A stretch of 64,000 nucleotides of DNA. It comes from Fluviicola sp. XM-24bin1. GTDB lineage: Bacteria > Bacteroidota > Bacteroidia > Flavobacteriales_D > Crocinitomicaceae. The notes under the pieces are model-generated. The model saw only the letters and a program-made list of their open reading frames with translations. It made no database searches and was not told where the DNA came from. The position numbers and the translations under genes are program-made. This document shows positions 1 to 9,100 of this stretch, in pieces. The stretch lies in NCBI GenBank assembly GCA_003149635.1, contig QCWI01000007.1, positions 1 through 64,000 of the forward strand, given 5' to 3'. Every line of letters starts with the position of its first letter. The first letter of the stretch is position 1.

Positions 1-1
1 G

Positions 2-748
2 ACAGTAAACTTCACGAACTTGTCAACGGCGGCAAGCGGAATCTCTGATTGTGAATGGACAATTAACGGAACGACATTAACAGGATGCAATCCATCGTAC
101 ACTTTCAACAACGGAGGATTGTACGACGTGACATTGACAACAACGTCAAACACAGGATGTACTTCAACGGATACATACACAGATTACATCTTTGTAGAGG
201 ACGTTCCATTGGCATCATTCTCGGCGTCGCAAACGGATTTGTCGACATTGTACACAGAAGTAATTTTCACGAACAACTCTGTTGGAGCGACGAACTACGA
301 ATGGGATTTCGGAGACAATTCAGGAATCAGCAATGAGGTAAATCCAACGCATACATTCCCAGAAGCACAAGCAGGAGCTTACACAGTTACCTTGTGGGCA
401 TATACAGACTTGGGATGTGTAGATTCAACGTCACTAACGATCACTGTATCTGAAGAATTGATCTACTGGGTACCTAATACTTTCACACCGGATGGTGATG
501 ATTACAACGACGTATTCTTGCCTGTCTTTACGGAAGGATTTGATCCATTCGATTACCACTTAACAATCTTCAACAGATGGGGTGAAATCGTATTTGAATC
601 GTATGATTCAACGGTAGGTTGGGATGCAACGTACGGATTGTACGGAAGAGAAGTTCAAGATGGTACCTACACCTGGAAAATTGAGTTCAAGACTACAATG
701 AACGACGAGCGTATTATGATTACAGGTCACGTGAATGTGATCAAATAA
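2..748 (+). CDS. T9SS type B sorted PKD-domain protein, 3' part only
   Basis: The reading frame is open to the left edge, so the N-terminus lies outside the window; the first in-frame TTG at position 20 is not a real start, because the codons before it already read VNFTNLS, a typical PKD strand. Two PKD-like beta-sandwich units are visible (WDFGD motif near the middle), followed by a gliding motility-associated C-terminal domain beginning WVPNTFTPDGDDYNDVF and ending in GHVNVIK. In this family that domain is the type B signal for export through the type IX secretion system. The protein is probably a large cell-surface or secreted protein. The gene closes with a strong hairpin terminator and resembles the genes at 1469 and 60616. 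Confidence 0.88.
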   Translation, partial: TVNFTNLSTAASGISDCEWTINGTTLTGCNPSYTFNNGGLYDVTLTTTSNTGCTSTDTYTDYIFVEDVPLASFSASQTDLSTLYTEVIFTNNSVGATNYEWDFGDNSGISNEVNPTHTFPEAQAGAYTVTLWAYTDLGCVDSTSLTITVSEELIYWVPNTFTPDGDDYNDVFLPVFTEGFDPFDYHLTIFNRWGEIVFESYDSTVGWDATYGLYGREVQDGTYTWKIEFKTTMNDERIMITGHVNVIK

Positions 749-777
749 AGCGCACTTTAAAACCAAAAACAAACCAG

Positions 778-809
778 AGGCGTCTTTCCATAGGGGAGAC
801 GCCTTTTTT
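778..809 (+). terminator. Rho-independent terminator after the first T9SS gene
   Basis: AGGCGTCT at 778-785 pairs perfectly with AGACGCCT at 797-804 across an 11-base loop, and is followed by a run of T. It lies 30 bases past the stop codon of the partial T9SS gene. Confidence 0.85.
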
Positions 810-882
810 GTGAGTATTATCACAAAAGTCATATTTTATGCTTAGTTCACTAACATTTTATGGGATTAAACGATAGTTACTG

Positions 883-890
883 TAACTTTG
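883..890 (+). promoter_or_regulatory. Bacteroidota -7 promoter element TAACTTTG
   Basis: TAACTTTG matches the Bacteroidota housekeeping -7 consensus TAnnTTTG. It lies about 90 bases before the exported-protein gene at 978. No clear -33 TTTG is visible at the usual spacing. Confidence 0.55.
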
Positions 891-977
891 TGCCGTCTTT
901 TCTGTTTAAGGCTATGGGTCTGAGTAAAACGGTTATTTTGCCGGATTGGAACATACAGTGAAGGCCGAACGAATTTT

Positions 978-1469
978 ATGAAGCGACGACTAATTATCTT
1001 TAGTGCCTTTCTGGTACTCGCATTCTCTATGCAAGCGCATCCAATTGAGAATGTAGATCATGATCCGATTGAAATTACTGACGAATGGACTGCCTTGATA
1101 ACCCTAAATGGAATCGAAGTGGAATACAAAGTTCAGGAATGTAACAACCAAAATGTCCGAAATCAAGTACTCGTATTGTTCCGATTCAAGAACACTTCCG
1201 ATACCGAGATCAAAACATTTAACTGGGCTGTGAAAGAATTTCGCAATGATGTTTGTGCTAACTGTGATTATGTAGAGTCGCAGGAATTTCAAAGATCCTT
1301 GACACTTTCTCCAGGTGAAGTTTTGGAAGGTGACGGAACAAGTAAGATGGACAAGCGTGTGTACCTGTTTTGCCATTTCATCGAATTGGTACCAGGAATG
1401 TCAGAACAGACATTGACCAATTTTGAATTCATGAACATGGAAGTAATTAATCAAGGAACTCAGAAGTAA
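978..1469 (+). CDS. Exported hypothetical protein, 163 residues
   Basis: I do not recognise a family. The ATG start is followed by MKRR and a hydrophobic stretch ending at SMQAHP, a standard Sec signal peptide, so the mature protein of about 140 residues should be periplasmic or surface-exposed. It contains several cysteines, including a CANCDY segment and CQ and FC positions, which could form disulfides. The stop overlaps the ATG of the next T9SS gene by one base (TAATG), so the two are probably translated from one message. The mature part looks like a beta-rich fold. It could be an accessory protein for the large T9SS cargo downstream, but that is inference from position only. Confidence 0.75.
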   Translation: MKRRLIIFSAFLVLAFSMQAHPIENVDHDPIEITDEWTALITLNGIEVEYKVQECNNQNVRNQVLVLFRFKNTSDTEIKTFNWAVKEFRNDVCANCDYVESQEFQRSLTLSPGEVLEGDGTSKMDKRVYLFCHFIELVPGMSEQTLTNFEFMNMEVINQGTQK

Positions 1470-4400
1470 TGAAGCAGTTTAGAATATTACTTGCATTTTT
1501 AGTGTTGGGGAGCGCGCAAGTCAATGCGCAATGTACGGTGGATGCAGGGCCAGATTCCATTTTTGCTGCTTGTGGGGCAGACTTATACCTTGCCGCAATC
1601 GGATTATCGGATTCAGCGGTGCTTTCTACCAACTTCGATGGAGGTCAAATTGGAGCAGGATGGACAACTTCAGCTACCGTACTTTATAACAATCCTTGTG
1701 GGCCTTCATTAGATGGGACACCATCCGCTTGGTTCGGAAACGTACCTTTCCCGCGAACTTTAACAACAAACGGCTTCGATTTATCATGTGGAGGGCAAGT
1801 ATGTTTCGATCTTGACTTTGCTGCAGATGACGTTGGAGGAGGAGACTGTGAAGATCCCGATCTTCCGGATGAAGGGGTATTCTTCCAGTATTCTACCGAT
1901 GGAGGTTTGACATGGATCGACATCTTCTATTTTGAACCCATCGCGGGATACGCCAATCAATATTACAATTGGGCGAATTACTGTTTCGTGTTACCTCCGG
2001 GCGCATGGACAGCAAATACCATGTTCCAATGGACGCAGCCGAATGCAAGTTCGACTGTAAACGATCACTGGGGAATTGACAACATTGAAATTCTCCCAAC
2101 GAATTGTGGTTACTACTACGATTGGAGTAACATCCCTGGATCACCAGACAACTTTGATCAGGTCATCACGGCGAATACGACTACGGACTATATCGTCACC
2201 TACACCGACGGAACCGATGCATGTTATGATACCGTTACTGTGGTTGTCTCTCCGGTAAATGCCTTGGCAACAGCTACGAATACCAATGTTTTGTGTCCGA
2301 ACTGTACGGATTTGAATGTGGAGTTCACCGATTACAATGCAGGTTCTATCATCGATGATTTCGATCCATGGTTTGACGGTAACATGTGGTCAGATGCTGC
2401 CGGAGCTCAAATCGGATCTGGTGGAGCATGTGGATCGGTAACTGGAAATGCCATGTATTTCAAGAACATCGGTACGCGTCAGGCGGTTACAGTAGACGTT
2501 GATGCAACCGCGAACTGTGGATTCTTACAATTTAGTTTATTCATGGGGAATACATCTTCCGGTGCTGCTTGTGAAAATGCGGATGCAGGAGAAGATATTG
2601 TATTGCAATATTCAACAAACGGTGGAGCCAATTGGACTACTTTGAATACGTATTATCAGTCGCAATGGGATAACAACCCGACGTGGCAGAACTTCTTGAT
2701 TCCGATTCCACCGATGGCTCAAACGCCATCTACGCGATTCCGTTGGCATCAACCGACGTTTACGCAGGTTCAAGATCAGGATGCTTGGGCTTTGGATAAC
2801 GTAGACTTTACATGTGATCCTCCAATTTACGACGTGGTTTGGACACCAGCATTGACCTTAAACGATCCAACTTTGCAACAACCAACGGCTTGTGCCTTGG
2901 ATACTACAATTTATTTTGCGACAATCACGGATACTGCGACTGGATGTGCGGCATCTAGTTCTGTAACGATCAACGTGTCGTGTCCTTGTACGATCGCAGG
3001 TTTGAACTACGATATCACAAGTTGTCAGGGGGCCAATACATTCGCCGTAACTGGAGAATTCGTTTATGTTGAAAATCCGGGTACAGGAACGATTGAAGTG
3101 GAAATCACAACAGGAACAGGAACATACACCCAAACCATCAACGGGCCATTTACGAATGGAACTTTAACGAACTTCGGAATCACCGGAATTCCTGCCGACG
3201 GATCGCCAGTGGACATTTTGATCTACTTCTCGGACGATCAAGCGTGTCAAGTCAATGTGCAAGACGTAGCACCAGTTCCTCCTTCTATTCTTGCTACAGC
3301 CGGAAGTGGAGTGTATTGTTTCGGAGACTTCATTACTGATGTAACAGTTAATGTCACGGGAACAGGGCCATTTACTATTGATTACACTTTGGATGGAGTT
3401 CCGATGCAGATGACAAGTCCAACGTCTCCAGTGAACCTCGGAAACGCTCCGGGAGTTTATGAAGTAACAGGAATTGCGGATTCTAGTTGTACCAATGTTG
3501 GAAACTTCATCGAAACCATTATTGAGCAAGCAGTTCCAACGGTAACATCTGTTGAGAATGGAGGCATTTATTGTGCAAATGAATTCGTGAACGATGTATT
3601 CGTTGTGGTAACCGGAACGGGGCCATTCGATTTGTCTTATGACTTGGACGGTAACGCGCAAACGATCAATTCAACAAACGATACCATTGTGCTTGGAAAT
3701 GCTCCGGGTACGTACACTGTGAACCTAATTACAGATGTCGCATGTTCGAACGCAGCGACCGGATCGCAGACGATTGTGGTCAATCCATTACCTCCAGTAT
3801 TCGCAGGAAACGACGTGACGCTGTGCGACGGAGAAAATTACACGCTTTCGGCTACTGGAGCTCAGACCTACGTTTGGGATAATGGATCTCCGAATGGAAG
3901 TACTATCACTCCTACAACGACTGCAACGTACACCGTAATTGGAACTGACGCCAATGGATGTGAGAATGTCGATGACGTTACGGTAACGGTAGAACCAATT
4001 CCACAACCGTCTTTCGTGGCAGACACTTTGTCTGTGTGCGAACCGCATACGATCTTCTTCACGAATACGACTGTTGGTAACTTCACCAATTGCCAATGGG
4101 ACTTTGGAAATGGAAATACGGGAACCGGATGTGCTGATGTGCCGAATTTATACGAGTACGGCGGAACTTTCGATGTGACCTTGACTGTGACCAGTGCCAA
4201 TGGCTGTACAAACTCGGTAACATACGATGATTACATCTACGTGGAGAGCACACCAAGTCCTTCGTTTATTCCTTCGACATACACAGTATTAAGCTTGGAT
4301 ACGGATGTTTCTTTTGAGAACACATCAACAGGAGCATCAACGTATTCATGGGATTTTGGAGATGGTACAGAGCCCGTTTCAACGGTGAATCCAACGCATG

Positions 4401-4789
4401 AATTCCCGGACAATGCAACCTCTGGATACTTGGTGACTTTGTACGGGTATTCCCCGATCGGATGTATTGATTCATTCACGCAGGTGATTCAAGTGAATGA
4501 AGAAGTGATTTACTACATTCCGAACACCTTTACTCCGGATGGAGATGAGTTCAACCAGACTTTCCAACCAGTGTTCACGGCAGGATTTGATCCTTTCGAT
4601 TGGCATATGTTGATCTTCAACCGCTACGGACAAGTGATCTGGGAGTCCAGTGATCCAACGGAAGGTTGGGACGGAACGTATAACGGAAGAATGGTTCAGG
4701 ACGGTACTTACGTCTGGACAGTTGTGTTCAAAACCATCGCCTCAGACGAACGCAGAACAGATACGGGGCATGTGAATGTGACTAAGTAG
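1469..4789 (+). CDS. Large T9SS type B surface protein with PKD domains
   Basis: The 1106-residue protein has a signal peptide (MKQFRILLAFLVLG, cleavage near VNAQ). Two MAM/jelly-roll-like units follow, around residues 50-210 and 280-450, each with a 'QYST(D/N)GG..W' core and a 'WGIDNIE' or 'WALDNVD' ending typical of lectin-like beta-sandwiches. Ig-like repeats occupy about 500-830. A PKD unit with WDFGDG lies near 965-980. The C-terminus (from about 1015) contains PNTFTPDGDEFNQTF and NRYGQVIWES and ends GHVNVTK, the gliding-associated type B sorting domain recognised by T9SS. It is probably exported and attached to or released from the surface. The exact ligand is unknown. The start is set by the one-base overlap with the upstream gene. 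Confidence 0.9.
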   Translation: MKQFRILLAFLVLGSAQVNAQCTVDAGPDSIFAACGADLYLAAIGLSDSAVLSTNFDGGQIGAGWTTSATVLYNNPCGPSLDGTPSAWFGNVPFPRTLTTNGFDLSCGGQVCFDLDFAADDVGGGDCEDPDLPDEGVFFQYSTDGGLTWIDIFYFEPIAGYANQYYNWANYCFVLPPGAWTANTMFQWTQPNASSTVNDHWGIDNIEILPTNCGYYYDWSNIPGSPDNFDQVITANTTTDYIVTYTDGTDACYDTVTVVVSPVNALATATNTNVLCPNCTDLNVEFTDYNAGSIIDDFDPWFDGNMWSDAAGAQIGSGGACGSVTGNAMYFKNIGTRQAVTVDVDATANCGFLQFSLFMGNTSSGAACENADAGEDIVLQYSTNGGANWTTLNTYYQSQWDNNPTWQNFLIPIPPMAQTPSTRFRWHQPTFTQVQDQDAWALDNVDFTCDPPIYDVVWTPALTLNDPTLQQPTACALDTTIYFATITDTATGCAASSSVTINVSCPCTIAGLNYDITSCQGANTFAVTGEFVYVENPGTGTIEVEITTGTGTYTQTINGPFTNGTLTNFGITGIPADGSPVDILIYFSDDQACQVNVQDVAPVPPSILATAGSGVYCFGDFITDVTVNVTGTGPFTIDYTLDGVPMQMTSPTSPVNLGNAPGVYEVTGIADSSCTNVGNFIETIIEQAVPTVTSVENGGIYCANEFVNDVFVVVTGTGPFDLSYDLDGNAQTINSTNDTIVLGNAPGTYTVNLITDVACSNAATGSQTIVVNPLPPVFAGNDVTLCDGENYTLSATGAQTYVWDNGSPNGSTITPTTTATYTVIGTDANGCENVDDVTVTVEPIPQPSFVADTLSVCEPHTIFFTNTTVGNFTNCQWDFGNGNTGTGCADVPNLYEYGGTFDVTLTVTSANGCTNSVTYDDYIYVESTPSPSFIPSTYTVLSLDTDVSFENTSTGASTYSWDFGDGTEPVSTVNPTHEFPDNATSGYLVTLYGYSPIGCIDSFTQVIQVNEEVIYYIPNTFTPDGDEFNQTFQPVFTAGFDPFDWHMLIFNRYGQVIWESSDPTEGWDGTYNGRMVQDGTYVWTVVFKTIASDERRTDTGHVNVTK

Positions 4790-4803
4790 AATAATGAATT
4801 AGA

Positions 4804-4843
4804 AATCATGAATATTGGATAAGGGTTTTCAATATTCATGATT
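4804..4843. repeat. 14-bp perfect inverted repeat, AT-rich intergenic family
   Basis: AATCATGAATATTG at 4804-4817 is perfectly complementary to 4830-4843, with a 12-base loop. Related AATATTGAAT or ATTCAATATT words occur near 11450, 21560 and 25050. It stands directly beside a REP-like hairpin in the same gap. Confidence 0.7.
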
Positions 4844-4853
4844 CAATATTTAA

Positions 4854-4902
4854 AAACCGAAACGTGCACTGAGGTTCTCGAAGTGTAGTTTCGGTTTTTT
4901 TT
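4854..4902. terminator. Bidirectional terminator with a REP-like hairpin in its loop
   Basis: AAACCGAAAC at 4854-4863 pairs with GTTTCGGTTT at 4888-4897. There is a T run on both strands, so it can serve the T9SS gene on the plus strand and the proline dehydrogenase gene on the minus strand, which converge here. The loop holds the REP-like unit CACTGAGGTTCTCGAAGTG at 4867-4885. Confidence 0.75.
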
Positions 4903-6073
4903 ATTTCTTATTCTTTCTTCGTTTTCTCTCCTTAATAATCAACGACAACTCGCGGCTAGTTTGTCCTGCAACAGAAGTGTTTTCTTCGGCGCGACGAATC
5001 AGGTACGGCAGCACCTCACGAATGGGCCCGTAAGGGACGTATTTGGCTACCATGAAGCCTTCGTTAGATAAGTTGAATGAAATATGATCACTCATTCCTA
5101 ATAACTGCGCAAAATAAGCGCGAGGATCGTCGTGAGTAATGTTATGCTCATCCATCAATTGCGATAGATACAAAGAACTTTCTTCATTATGTGTCCCGGC
5201 GCAAAATGCCACATGATCGATTTCAGAAACAACCAATTCTAATGCCGAGTTAAAATCTTTATCTGTAGCTGCCTTATCCGGTTGAATAGGTGAAGGATAT
5301 CCTTTTTCTTTGGCGCGTTCACGTTCTTTTTCCATGTACGCCCCTCGAACCAATTTCACTCCGAGGAAGAACTTTTGCTCTTTCGCACGTTCAATCTCCT
5401 TGCGAAGGAATGCAAGACGATCGTGGCGATACAATTGAATCGTATTAAAGACAATCGCTTTTTCTTGATTGAATTTATAGCTCATTTCATACACCAGATG
5501 GTCAATCGTATCTTGAATCCATGATTCTTCGGCATCCACGAAAATCGGAACGCCCGCTTTGTGTGCTTCAGAACAAATGAATTCCATTCGCTCAACTAAC
5601 TTGTTGTATCCAGCGAGGTCTTTGTCCGACAATTGTTTTAATCCGTTATTGGCCTTTTCAAGAACGTCGAACGTTGTGATTCCTGTCACCTTGAAAACAG
5701 CAAAAGGAATATCAGGATTGTTTTGTGCCTCTTTGATCGTACGGACGATTTCATGCATCGTGGCTTCCAGATCTTTTTCGTCGGTCTTTCCCTCGATACT
5801 GTAATCTAGGATCGTTTTAACATTGCGATCAGCCAGCTTTTTCGATGCCTTTAAGGACTCCTGAATGGATTCTCCCCCGCAAAATTGACGGAATATGGTA
5901 GGCTTAATGATCCATCGTAAGGGCATACGAATCTTCAAAGCAAAATTCGTCATCCACTTACCAAATTTGACCAGTCCAGGACTGCCAATCATACGAAACA
6001 ACCAGTACGCACGGCGCAAATCTCCGTCCGAACTTTTACGAAAAGCAACTTCGGTATTGTCAAAGAGAATCAT
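4901..6073 (-). CDS. Proline dehydrogenase (monofunctional)
   Basis: The predicted 390-residue enzyme oxidises L-proline to 1-pyrroline-5-carboxylate with FAD, the first step of proline catabolism, passing electrons to the respiratory chain. The sequence fits the ProDH TIM-barrel family: 'LGVKLVRGAYMEKER' in the middle, 'FCAGTHNEES' further on, and a C-terminal 'PYLIRRAEENTSVAGQTS' containing the conserved RRAEEN proline-binding motif. The length matches monofunctional Bacteroidota enzymes and there is no fused P5C dehydrogenase domain. No signal peptide is visible. The gene is divergent from aroB, and its 5' region contains a MITE-like repeat. It converges with the T9SS gene and shares a terminator with it. 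Confidence 0.93.
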   Translation of the reverse strand: MILFDNTEVAFRKSSDGDLRRAYWLFRMIGSPGLVKFGKWMTNFALKIRMPLRWIIKPTIFRQFCGGESIQESLKASKKLADRNVKTILDYSIEGKTDEKDLEATMHEIVRTIKEAQNNPDIPFAVFKVTGITTFDVLEKANNGLKQLSDKDLAGYNKLVERMEFICSEAHKAGVPIFVDAEESWIQDTIDHLVYEMSYKFNQEKAIVFNTIQLYRHDRLAFLRKEIERAKEQKFFLGVKLVRGAYMEKERERAKEKGYPSPIQPDKAATDKDFNSALELVVSEIDHVAFCAGTHNEESSLYLSQLMDEHNITHDDPRAYFAQLLGMSDHISFNLSNEGFMVAKYVPYGPIREVLPYLIRRAEENTSVAGQTSRELSLIIKERKRRKNKK

Positions 6074-6200
6074 GGAACAAAAATAGCGTTCTTTTCGATC
6101 TGAGTTGATTCCATTTCATAGAAAATCGCGCTCGTTTTTAACAGAAAAAATGGGAGTAGTGAAATCCTATCGGTGTACTTGCTTGGTTGCAGAATTTTTA

Positions 6201-6366
6201 ACCACAAAGGCACGGAGAGCACAAGGAGCATTGTATGAGTTAAGTGCACAAGATTATCGCTTTGCGATAATCAAGAATGAAGTAAGTTTATTATGATTTT
6301 GACGAAGTCAGAAACCTTTGTGTACTTATATATGTGGCTTTATAGTGTCCCTTGTGCCTTTGTGGT
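6201..6366. repeat. MITE-like element, copy 1
   Basis: The 166-bp unit has inverted termini: ACCACAAAGGCAC at 6201-6213 and its exact complement GTGCCTTTGTGGT at 6354-6366. It contains GTGCACAAGAT at 6244-6254 and a perfect 9-bp hairpin with a 3-base loop at 6252-6272. Its right end is about 90% identical over 30 bases to the left end of the copy at 8019. It fills most of the 414-base gap between the divergent proline dehydrogenase and aroB genes; I see no gene inside it and nothing else in that gap except AT-rich leader sequence. Confidence 0.75.
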
Positions 6367-6487
6367 GAAAGCTGACGAATCCGTTTTCAAGCATTTCCGT
6401 TAACCATGCACACAATTTATACTTTGTTATAAATCTGGAACGTTAATTAGAGAAGGCGAATCATTATTTTTACTTCAAATTCTATCC

Positions 6488-7567
6488 GTGAAATACATCG
6501 ATACCAATAACTGCCGTCTGGAATTAGGCGATATTACAACTTCTTCGTTAAACGAGAAATTGAATACTACGTACGCTGACGTGAAGAAAGTGGTGATCGT
6601 AGATGAGAATTCCCACGTGAATTGTTTGGAGTACATGCTCACGAATTTCATAGGGTTGAGCGATGCAGAAATTATTTTGCTGCCATCCGGAGAAGACAAC
6701 AAACAACTGAACATTGTAGGAAGTGTTTGGGAAGCCTTGACGGAATATGGAGTTACCCGTCACGATGTTATCATCAATTTGGGCGGTGGAATGATCACAG
6801 ATTTGGGCGGATTCGTCGCGTCTTGTTACAAACGCGGTCTGGATTTCATCAATATCCCAACGACTTTGTTGTCCATGGTGGATGCATCAATCGGCGGGAA
6901 AACAGGTGTCAATCTAGGGCACTTTAAGAATCAGATTGGGGTGTTTTCTGATCCCGTGGCCGTGTACATCGATCCAGTATTCCTTTCCACTTTACCAGGG
7001 TATGAATTGTTGAGCGGATATGCTGAAATGTTAAAGCACGGATTGATTGAAAGTCCCGAGTTGTTTGCTTCTGTATTGCATTCCATGCGCGAAGATGAAT
7101 TCCCTGGATTGGAATTGATAGAGTCGTGCATTCGTGTGAAGCATGAAGTTGTGAACGAAGATCCGACAGAAAAAGGAAAACGCAAGATCTTGAACCTCGG
7201 ACATACCATCGGACATGTATTGGAGGGACATTTCATGAGTCGAATTCCGTTGACGCATGGACATTGTGTTGCCATTGGAATAATGATGGAGGCTTACATC
7301 GCTTATCGAAGAGAAATGTTGTCCGAAGAAGATTTCCGAGCGGTGCAGGAGGCCGTTTTTGAATTCTATGAGCTGCCTGCATATTCGAATGATGAGGTAG
7401 GGGAGATGGTAGCGATGCTCTACAACGATAAAAAGAACGCGAACAATTCCATCCTATGTGTTTTGTTGAATAGAATTGGCGATTGCACGTACGATGTGGA
7501 AGTCCCTGAATCTCAATTCGTGGAGGCATTCCTTCACTACAAGAACCTTCATATCAATATGAACTAG
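6488..7567 (+). CDS. aroB: 3-dehydroquinate synthase
   Basis: AroB converts DAHP to 3-dehydroquinate, the second step of the shikimate pathway, using NAD+ and a divalent metal. The 359-residue protein shows the NAD-binding 'NLGGGMITDLGGFVAS' segment around residue 100, then 'PTTLLSMVDASIGGKTGVN', and the metal ligands in EMLKHG, HTIGH and LTHGHC. The start is a GTG at 6488; no nearer ATG keeps the conserved N-terminal strand. The gene runs tail to tail into the merR gene with a 4-base overlap of the stop codons. It lies between two related MITE-like repeats. The shikimate genes are not clustered here. Confidence 0.95.
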   Translation: MKYIDTNNCRLELGDITTSSLNEKLNTTYADVKKVVIVDENSHVNCLEYMLTNFIGLSDAEIILLPSGEDNKQLNIVGSVWEALTEYGVTRHDVIINLGGGMITDLGGFVASCYKRGLDFINIPTTLLSMVDASIGGKTGVNLGHFKNQIGVFSDPVAVYIDPVFLSTLPGYELLSGYAEMLKHGLIESPELFASVLHSMREDEFPGLELIESCIRVKHEVVNEDPTEKGKRKILNLGHTIGHVLEGHFMSRIPLTHGHCVAIGIMMEAYIAYRREMLSEEDFRAVQEAVFEFYELPAYSNDEVGEMVAMLYNDKKNANNSILCVLLNRIGDCTYDVEVPESQFVEAFLHYKNLHINMN

Positions 7568-7917
7568 AGCTTGAGGGCAAGTAGGCGTTCCTTCAAACTT
7601 TCCAAACGACTTATAACCTCTTCGTTTGAAGTCTCATTTGAAACGGTTGGAGTTGCTGGCGTCGATTTACCGCGCATTGCCTTCTTAGCGCCATCCAACG
7701 TATATCCTTCTTCCTTTACCAAGGTGTAAATGCGATCGATTTTACCAATTTCTTTCGGCGTAAAAAGACGATTACCCTTCTTGTTTTTCTTGGGTTGAAT
7801 GGTCGGGAATTCCTTTTCCCAAAAGCGAATCAAAGAAGTGTTCACATCAAACATATCGGCAACTTCCCCAATGGAGTAATACAATTTGGTAAGTTCCTCA
7901 GCATTGATTTTTGACAT
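7564..7917 (-). CDS. MerR family transcriptional regulator
   Basis: This is a small 117-residue DNA-binding protein. The winged-helix HTH runs 'YYSIGEVADMFDVNTSLIRF' then 'WEKEFP', followed by the wing 'KKNKKGNRLFTPKEI' and a dimerisation helix 'VKEEGYTLDGAKKAM'. The C-terminal tail is short and has no cysteine sensor cluster, so an effector domain is absent; this short type is common in Bacteroidota. I chose the ATG at 7917 (MSKINAEEL). The frame stays open for 28 more codons upstream, but that stretch lacks family similarity and probably is leader. The stop overlaps the aroB stop by four bases on the opposite strand. Target genes cannot be told from the sequence. Confidence 0.88.
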   Translation of the reverse strand: MSKINAEELTKLYYSIGEVADMFDVNTSLIRFWEKEFPTIQPKKNKKGNRLFTPKEIGKIDRIYTLVKEEGYTLDGAKKAMRGKSTPATPTVSNETSNEEVISRLESLKERLLALKL

Positions 7918-8018
7918 GCGTTCGCTTTTGTCGAAGATAGCGATTATTTGGATACGAGGGGCTTGATTCCCACAGTGTACGTCAGAAGTGGCGGAGAACA
8001 AATTGTAAAATTTATATC

Positions 8019-8222
8019 ACCACAAAGGCACGAGGGGCACTATAAACCGATGCCTGTAAAGTGCACAAGATCATCACTGCGTTATGATCAAATAAATAAC
8101 TCCTTACTATTTTAGTCTGCCTGAAATTAGATGTGCGAAGGATTATGATCACGTCATAATCTTGTGACCGCCGCACTATCTAGTCCATGTTGTTTTTCTC
8201 CATTTCTTTGTGCCTCCGTGGT
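8019..8222. repeat. MITE-like element, copy 2
   Basis: The 204-bp unit starts ACCACAAAGGCAC at 8019-8031 and ends GTGCCTCCGTGGT at 8210-8222, inverted termini with two mismatches. Inside are GTGCACAAGAT at 8061-8071, a 6-bp hairpin at 8069-8089 and an 8-bp hairpin with a 5-base loop at 8141-8161. The word CACAAGAT returns as ATCTTGTG at the second hairpin, so the interior is also inverted. It occupies most of the 391-base gap between divergent merR and the YhhQ-type transporter; no other gene was seen in the gap. Confidence 0.72.
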
Positions 8223-8308
8223 GAATAAAACTTCAAGCGTTATATTCGTTCCAGCAGCATGCAATCAAAGCAAGCTTAGAATCATTAAAAAACTGTACTT
8301 TCAATTCC

Positions 8309-9100
8309 ATGTTTGGAGCGAAGGATATCGATATCAATTATCAGAGGAGAAGGGAATGGGTGTTTTTATTAATTGCAGGGATTTTTCTTGGGTCATTGGC
8401 GATGCTCAACATTCTTGGTGTTTCTCGGTTCATTGACTTATCCTCTTGGGTCGGAATCAGTGATGAAAGTTCCATTCGATTTTCCATTGCCGTAGGTGTT
8501 CTTCCGTATCCCATCACTTTCTTGTGTACCGATATTATCTCAGAAATTTATGGTCGTAAACGCGCGAACATGGTCGTTTGGATCGGTCTCGTTTTGAATA
8601 TCTGGGTGCTCTTAGTCGTTTGGTTTGGAGGATGGCTGGAAGCTCCTGAAAATCTCAATCCGAATGGAACGATGCCGATTGGTGTTTCTGAAGGAAGAGC
8701 TGTGGTACCTAATGAATACGCCTTCTATGCCATTCGAACCTTGACTGTTGGAGCAACGATTGCCTCCATGATTGCGTATCTCACGGCGCAATTTGTAGAT
8801 GTACAAGTATTCCACTTTTTGAAACGCAAAACAAACGGTAAGAAATTGTGGCTGCGCAATAACTTATCGACGATGACCAGTCAATTGATCGATTCCATTG
8901 CAGTGATCCTAATCACCTATTATTGGTCAAAAGGAATTACTGTTCCACCCGGTAAAGATCCTACGGTTTTCTTACTGTCATTGATTTTAAGCAGCTATCT
9001 TTTCAAGTTCTTTTTCGCGCTTTTCGATACCCTTCCCATTTACTTTATTGTAAAGCGATTACGGCGTTATTTGAATGTGGAAGACGAATTAAGTTACTGA
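8309..9100 (+). CDS. Queuosine precursor transporter, YhhQ/VUT (DUF165) family
   Basis: This inner-membrane protein of 263 residues probably imports preQ0/preQ1 or related 7-deazaguanine precursors for queuosine tRNA modification, the role established for YhhQ in E. coli. About six hydrophobic segments are visible. The family signature is the stretch 'LPYPITFLCTDIISEIYGRK' (around residues 70-90), and the second half has 'LSTMTSQLIDSIAVILITYY', the usual conserved Q/D pair. The start ATG at 8309 sits just after the repeat-filled gap. The 3' end overlaps the MFS gene on the other strand by 12 bases. No queuosine synthesis gene lies nearby. Confidence 0.88.
   Translation: MFGAKDIDINYQRRREWVFLLIAGIFLGSLAMLNILGVSRFIDLSSWVGISDESSIRFSIAVGVLPYPITFLCTDIISEIYGRKRANMVVWIGLVLNIWVLLVVWFGGWLEAPENLNPNGTMPIGVSEGRAVVPNEYAFYAIRTLTVGATIASMIAYLTAQFVDVQVFHFLKRKTNGKKLWLRNNLSTMTSQLIDSIAVILITYYWSKGITVPPGKDPTVFLLSLILSSYLFKFFFALFDTLPIYFIVKRLRRYLNVEDELSY

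Noticed and set aside
3164-3661. Long minus-strand frame (165 codons) opposite the T9SS gene
   Set aside because: The T9SS gene has clear domains there; the antisense frame arises from the repetitive Thr/Gly codons and is rich in Arg/Ser/Cys without any domain.
6201-6366. CRISPR-like array
   Set aside because: There is a pair of inverted ends and a hairpin but no regular repeat-spacer series, and no cas gene is present anywhere in the window.
8164-8436. Open frame of 90 codons at the end of the second MITE-like element
   Set aside because: It uses repeat sequence and overlaps the transporter gene start in another frame; no protein character.
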